Shown here: positions 41,866 through 44,159 of the stretch, piece by piece
Position numbering within the stretch: the stretch's first letter is position 1
How the letters are laid out: the number at the start of each line of letters is the position of its first letter
Notes under the pieces: model-generated
The model's database searches: none
Seen by the model: only the letters and a program-made list of their open reading frames with translations
Told to the model about the DNA's origin: nothing
NCBI GenBank assembly: GCA_024692685.1
Contig: JAILMJ010000087.1
Span: 1 to 44,159, forward strand
From: Clostridia bacterium
Lineage (GTDB): Bacteria > Bacillota > Clostridia > Oscillospirales > Acutalibacteraceae
DNA length: 44,159 nt
Direction of reading: 5' to 3'
Program-made: the position numbers and the translations under genes

Positions 41866-42474
41866 ATGTTTTGGGATAAAGTAGCGGGCGTATATGATTT
41901 GTTTGTTAATGTGGTCAACAGAAAAACACACAAAGCGCTTCGACAAATCGTGAAAAAACAGATTGACCCTGAGGATAATGTGTTGGAATGCGCCTGCGGA
42001 ACAGGGCTTCTGAGTGTTGTGATAGCGAAGAAATGCCGTTCGCTCATCGCGACTGATTTCTCGTCGAAGATGCTGGAAAAAGCAAAGAAAAACTGCATGA
42101 TGTTCGATAATGCAGTTTTTAGCAAAGTAAACATTATGAGCCTGAATTATTCGGACAACAGTTTTGATAAGGTCGTGGCAGGAAATGTGATTCATCTGCT
42201 TGACGAGCCTTTAAAAGCACTCGGTGAACTTAACCGTGTGTGCAAACCCGGCGGAAAGCTTATTATTCCCACATATATGAATAAAGACCGAAAAGGTCAG
42301 ACAAGCGGATTTGCTTCCGCGGTAGGAAAGGCGGGAGCAGACTTCAAAAGACAGTTTACGGCGGACACTTACCAGCAGTTTTTCCTTGATGCAGGATTTA
42401 AAGATGTGAAGATTACTATGGCTGACGGACGGATTCCGTGCGCCGTTGCCGTTATGGAAAAGATTGATATGTAA
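41866..42474 (+). CDS. Class I SAM-dependent methyltransferase
   Basis: A 202-residue methyltransferase with motif I VLECACGTGLLS near residue 40, an acidic residue after strand 2 (LIATDFS), and the motif VVAGNVIHLLDEP near residue 104, as in UbiE-like small-molecule methyltransferases. The CKPGGKLIIPTY segment is the post-motif strand. No clue to the acceptor is visible. An AAGGAG site precedes the ATG. A terminator lies just downstream, so this is the last gene of its transcript, after the SRPBCC and ATC-hydrolase-like genes. Confidence 0.85.
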   Translation: MFWDKVAGVYDLFVNVVNRKTHKALRQIVKKQIDPEDNVLECACGTGLLSVVIAKKCRSLIATDFSSKMLEKAKKNCMMFDNAVFSKVNIMSLNYSDNSFDKVVAGNVIHLLDEPLKALGELNRVCKPGGKLIIPTYMNKDRKGQTSGFASAVGKAGADFKRQFTADTYQQFFLDAGFKDVKITMADGRIPCAVAVMEKIDM

Positions 42475-42483
42475 TATAATGTT

Positions 42484-42520
42484 AAATCCGGACTGATCAT
42501 TACGGTCAGCCCGGATTTCT
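42484..42520 (+). terminator. Terminator of the SRPBCC/hydrolase/methyltransferase transcript
   Basis: AAATCCGG (42484-42491) pairs with CCGGATTT (42511-42518), extended inwards by four more pairs after one mismatch. TTTCTTT follows. Confidence 0.75.
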
Positions 42521-42545
42521 TTGAAAGTTGATTATACGTATTCTT

Positions 42546-43028
42546 TTATTCCTCCCTCGGCACTTCCGCTGTAATCATATCCGTATCCGATAATCTGAAA
42601 TTGTATCTGAATGTATCATAATCGTCTTTTGACAGCTCGCCCCGTCTCATCGCTTTCCTCTTCCGGTTCCAGGCAAAAAGCATTTCAAAAAGAGTGGCGT
42701 ATGTTGTGCCTTTTGTTTTGTCAAGTCTCAGGCAGAGTTCTCCGTCTATGTCATCTATGTATAAACCGTACATATCTTCAAGAGCAAACAGGGTGTGCAT
42801 CAGTCCCGTGTAACTGTCTATGTCGGGAACATTCAATGCATCCGGTGATACGTTGAATATTGCCGCAAGCTTTTCGGTTGTATCCGCCTTCGGCAATCTC
42901 TTCGCTGTCTCATATTGGGCGATCCTCACATCGGCGGTTTTCTCGGAGAAACCGAGTCTGTTGCCCAGCTCTTTCATAGTCATATTATTCTTCGTTCTGA
43001 AGAAATGTATCCTTTCCGATATAGCCAT
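42546..43028 (-). CDS. XRE-family HTH regulator
   Basis: A 160-residue regulator with an N-terminal Cro/cI-type helix-turn-helix (about 5-60): SERIHFFRTKNNMTMKELG, then IAQYETAKRLPKADTTEKLAAIFNVSPDAL, the standard XRE pattern. The C-terminal 100 residues carry no named domain. The ATG has GGAGGT upstream. It is transcribed divergently from the leader-RNA/HTH/relaxase operon, and a dyad sits between the -35 and -10 of its own promoter, so autorepression and control of mobilisation genes are likely. It could be the master repressor of the mobile element. Confidence 0.87.
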   Translation of the reverse strand: MAISERIHFFRTKNNMTMKELGNRLGFSEKTADVRIAQYETAKRLPKADTTEKLAAIFNVSPDALNVPDIDSYTGLMHTLFALEDMYGLYIDDIDGELCLRLDKTKGTTYATLFEMLFAWNRKRKAMRRGELSKDDYDTFRYNFRLSDTDMITAEVPREE

Positions 43029-43060
43029 GATAATACCTCCGTGATTAATTCTACGAGGTT

Positions 43061-43089
43061 ATCATAGCATATCGGATTTGCTATGTCAA
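43061..43089 (-). promoter_or_regulatory. Promoter and probable operator of the XRE gene
   Basis: On the minus strand, TTGACA (43084-43089) and TATGAT (43061-43066) are spaced exactly 17 bases. A dyad CATAGCA-N9-TGCTATG (43063-43085) spans the spacer and touches both elements, a classic site for a self-repressing XRE protein. Confidence 0.75.
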
Positions 43090-43120
43090 GCATATTTATC
43101 AGTATTGTTTAATATTTTAC

Positions 43121-43181
43121 TTGACATACTGAACATTTAATGATATATTATAATCAGATACTAAGCATATATGATTAGTAT
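43121..43181 (+). promoter_or_regulatory. Promoter and probable operator of the mobilisation operon
   Basis: TTGACA (43121-43126) and TATATT (43144-43149) have 17-base spacing. A second dyad, ATACTAA-N10-TTAGTAT (43158-43181), covers the predicted start and early transcript. Its sequence differs from the dyad at the XRE promoter, so two regulators or two binding modes may be involved. Confidence 0.68.
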
Positions 43182-43208
43182 TAATCTATCACGAAGGGAG
43201 TGATTAAA

Positions 43209-43259
43209 ATGTTCAGTGCCGCCGGCAGGCCTCAATCCGGTTATGATGGCACGTCATAA
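43209..43259 (+). CDS. Leader peptide of 16 residues
   Basis: An ATG with AAGGGAG about ten bases upstream opens a 16-codon frame (MFSAAGRPQSGYDGTS) that ends at TAA in the 3' arm of a strong hairpin. The second half of the frame forms the 5' arm and loop of that hairpin, so a ribosome translating it would open the RNA structure. It follows the operon promoter directly. This is the arrangement of a translation-dependent attenuator or coupling switch. The peptide itself matches nothing known to me. Confidence 0.55.
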   Translation: MFSAAGRPQSGYDGTS

Positions 43260-43314
43260 CCGGTATTGAGTTACTGCTTTTGACAAGGTCACAAGTCAGT
43301 AACGAAAACGTGCC
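43233..43314 (+). ncRNA. Two-hairpin leader RNA with predicted pseudoknot
   Basis: Hairpin 1 (43233-43268): CAAT-CCGGTTATGA pairs with TCATAACCGG-T-ATTG, 14 pairs with one bulge, around the loop TGGCACG. Hairpin 2 (43270-43303): GTTACTG-CTT-T-TGAC pairs with GTCA-C-AAG-T-CAGTAAC around an AAG loop, again 14 pairs. The two are one base apart and could stack. GGCACG in loop 1 (43248-43253) is complementary to CGTGCC (43309-43314) just 3' of hairpin 2, six pairs, predicting a pseudoknot. No T-run follows, so it is not an ordinary terminator. No known riboswitch class was recognised. Confidence 0.6.
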
Positions 43315-43358
43315 CAAAATATGTTCATTATGAAACAAATCTGAAACAAGAAGGAAGG

Positions 43359-43676
43359 TTGATAACAACGAGTATTAAACTCAGCATTGAAGTTGAAAAC
43401 GGCGATGGAACAGAGAAGGATGAATTCTTAAATACAATATCACATCTGTATCATTATGAATTTGTGAAGGAGTATTCGGGTTACGGCAACAAACGGTATC
43501 TGCAGTATCTGCTCACGCCCGCTGTTCATCACAGCTGCGGCAGAAAAAGAAAACTCTCCCCCGAAGAAGAGGAAGAGGTAAGAAAAGATCATTATGAGTT
43601 AGGCCTGACAATCGCCGAGCTTGTCTCATTTTACGGCGTGAGCAAAGCGACGGTTTGCAGGATACTGAAGAGGTAA
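43359..43676 (+). CDS. Small HTH-domain protein of the mobile element
   Basis: A 105-residue protein. The first 65 residues are mixed alpha/beta without a named domain (SIEVENGDGTEKDEFLNTISHLYHYEFV). The last 40 are a helix-turn-helix of the resolvase/Hin type, with ELGLTIAELVSFYGVSKATVCRILKR. The start is uncertain: TTG at 43359 directly follows AAGGAAGG, closer than ideal, and no ATG or GTG exists at a better distance. It lies one base ahead of the relaxase gene and after the structured leader. It may regulate the mobilisation operon or help the relaxase at the transfer origin. Confidence 0.72.
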   Translation: MITTSIKLSIEVENGDGTEKDEFLNTISHLYHYEFVKEYSGYGNKRYLQYLLTPAVHHSCGRKRKLSPEEEEEVRKDHYELGLTIAELVSFYGVSKATVCRILKR

Positions 43677-43677
43677 T

Positions 43678-44159
43678 ATGCCTTATTCAATCGCAACCCA
43701 TGTCGGAACAAAAATCGCAAGGCAGCATAATATCCGTGACAAGCGTATTACCGACAAAGAAGCGCATATTGATCCGAACGGCAAACACGAAGTCTGGCTT
43801 AACTGCAATCTTACGGAAAAAGAAGCATATCACAAATTGTTTGATTCCGCTGTGGCCGAATACAATTTGAGACAAAAACGGAACGACCGCAGGATATCCG
43901 ATTATTATGAAAAAATCAGAAATGACAAGCAGAAGCATACCGCTTATGAAATGATTGTATCGGTAGGTAATATGGAAGAGAGAATACCCGAGGAATTGAG
44001 TTATGAGATTCTGACCGAGTTTGTTGAAGGGTGGAAGGAAAAGAATCCGAATATGTATATGTTCGGCTGTTACTACCACGCCGACGAACAGGGAGTTCCG
44101 CATGTTCACATTGACTACATACCTGTAGGAACAAATTATACGAGAGGTATGAAAAAGCA
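43678..44159 (+). CDS. MobV (Mob/Pre) family relaxase, partial
   Basis: The first 160 residues of a plasmid-mobilisation/recombination protein, cut by the window end. The N-terminal PYSIATHVGTKIARQHNIRDK resembles MobV openings, and the metal-binding histidine motif is present as HADEQGVPHVHIDY (His134, His142, His144) followed by IPV. These enzymes nick the transfer origin and lead the strand into a recipient. The ATG follows the HTH gene stop directly, and a short AGAGG site lies inside that gene's end. MobV relaxases typify mobilisable Firmicute elements and small plasmids. The full length (usually 350-500 residues) cannot be judged here. Confidence 0.9.
   Translation, partial: MPYSIATHVGTKIARQHNIRDKRITDKEAHIDPNGKHEVWLNCNLTEKEAYHKLFDSAVAEYNLRQKRNDRRISDYYEKIRNDKQKHTAYEMIVSVGNMEERIPEELSYEILTEFVEGWKEKNPNMYMFGCYYHADEQGVPHVHIDYIPVGTNYTRGMKK

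Larger units (their letters stand above)
31305..44159. mobile_element. Putative integrative mobilisable element (left part)
   Basis: A serine recombinase at the left edge and a MobV relaxase with an XRE/HTH switch at the right fit the layout of an integrative mobilisable element such as the Tn4451 type. Between them lie the haem-uptake-like operon and three further genes as possible cargo. The left boundary would lie near the recombinase 3' end (about 31.3-31.55 kb). The right end is outside the window. The recombinase and the mobilisation genes could instead belong to separate insertions. Confidence 0.4.

Noticed and set aside
1-44159. CRISPR arrays, tRNA and rRNA genes
   Set aside because: No regularly spaced repeats and no tRNA- or rRNA-like segments were recognised on either strand.

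Overview
The window looks like chromosomal DNA from an anaerobic gut-type Firmicute, probably class Clostridia (Oscillospiraceae/Ruminococcaceae-like). The signs are strong Shine-Dalgarno sites, frequent TTG/GTG starts, consensus TTGACA/TATAAT promoters, a c-di-AMP receptor of the PstA/DarA type, a tandem glycine riboswitch, a clostripain-family peptidase and a Na+/amino-acid (AGCS) symporter. No rRNA or tRNA gene was recognised, so the placement is by inference only.

Layout. 1-6.6 kb: a minus-strand purine/nucleoside salvage operon in the order xpt, BMP-family lipoprotein, two-domain ATPase, two permeases, ThuA-like protein. 6.6-10.1 kb: a plus-strand operon of an ABC exporter with an N-terminal sensor/zinc-ribbon extension, its DUF1854 partner and a PstA-like c-di-AMP receptor. 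10.4-13 kb: an Old-Yellow-Enzyme/2,4-dienoyl-CoA-reductase-type Fe-S flavoenzyme and a UlaG-like metal-dependent hydrolase. 13-18.4 kb: a secreted PHP-domain protein, a GPH-type sugar transporter and a secreted DUF5060/DUF4038 (GH140-like) glycosidase. 18.5-22.3 kb: a YtrA-type GntR repressor with an ABC-2 exporter and a CPBP protease. 22.5-24.2 kb: a sugar-phosphate epimerase and a ribokinase-like kinase. 24.2-26 kb: a tandem glycine riboswitch ahead of an AGCS symporter. 26-31.3 kb: surface and secreted proteins (C11 peptidase, propeller-like protein, DUF2804 protein, small lipoprotein).

31.3-44.2 kb looks accessory. A large serine recombinase sits at the left. A seven-gene, translationally coupled operon follows: a YgbA-like protein, two ABC half-exporters, an ECF S-component, EcfT, a fused EcfA and a NEAT-domain surface protein. 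Its order resembles the siaDEFGH part of the streptococcal haem-uptake operon. It is preceded by two GTTAG-N6-CTAAC dyads that look like metalloregulator boxes. Next come an SRPBCC protein, an ATC-hydrolase-family protein and a methyltransferase. The right end holds a divergent switch (XRE repressor versus an HTH protein and a MobV/Pre relaxase cut off by the window end). The leader of the mobilisation operon encodes a 16-residue peptide overlapping a strong two-hairpin RNA with a predicted pseudoknot.

Taken together, the recombinase, relaxase and haem cassette suggest an integrative mobilisable element carrying a haem/iron acquisition system. This is an inference: neither end of the element is proven in this window. 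The most novel-looking single signal is the structured leader RNA at about 43.21-43.32 kb.
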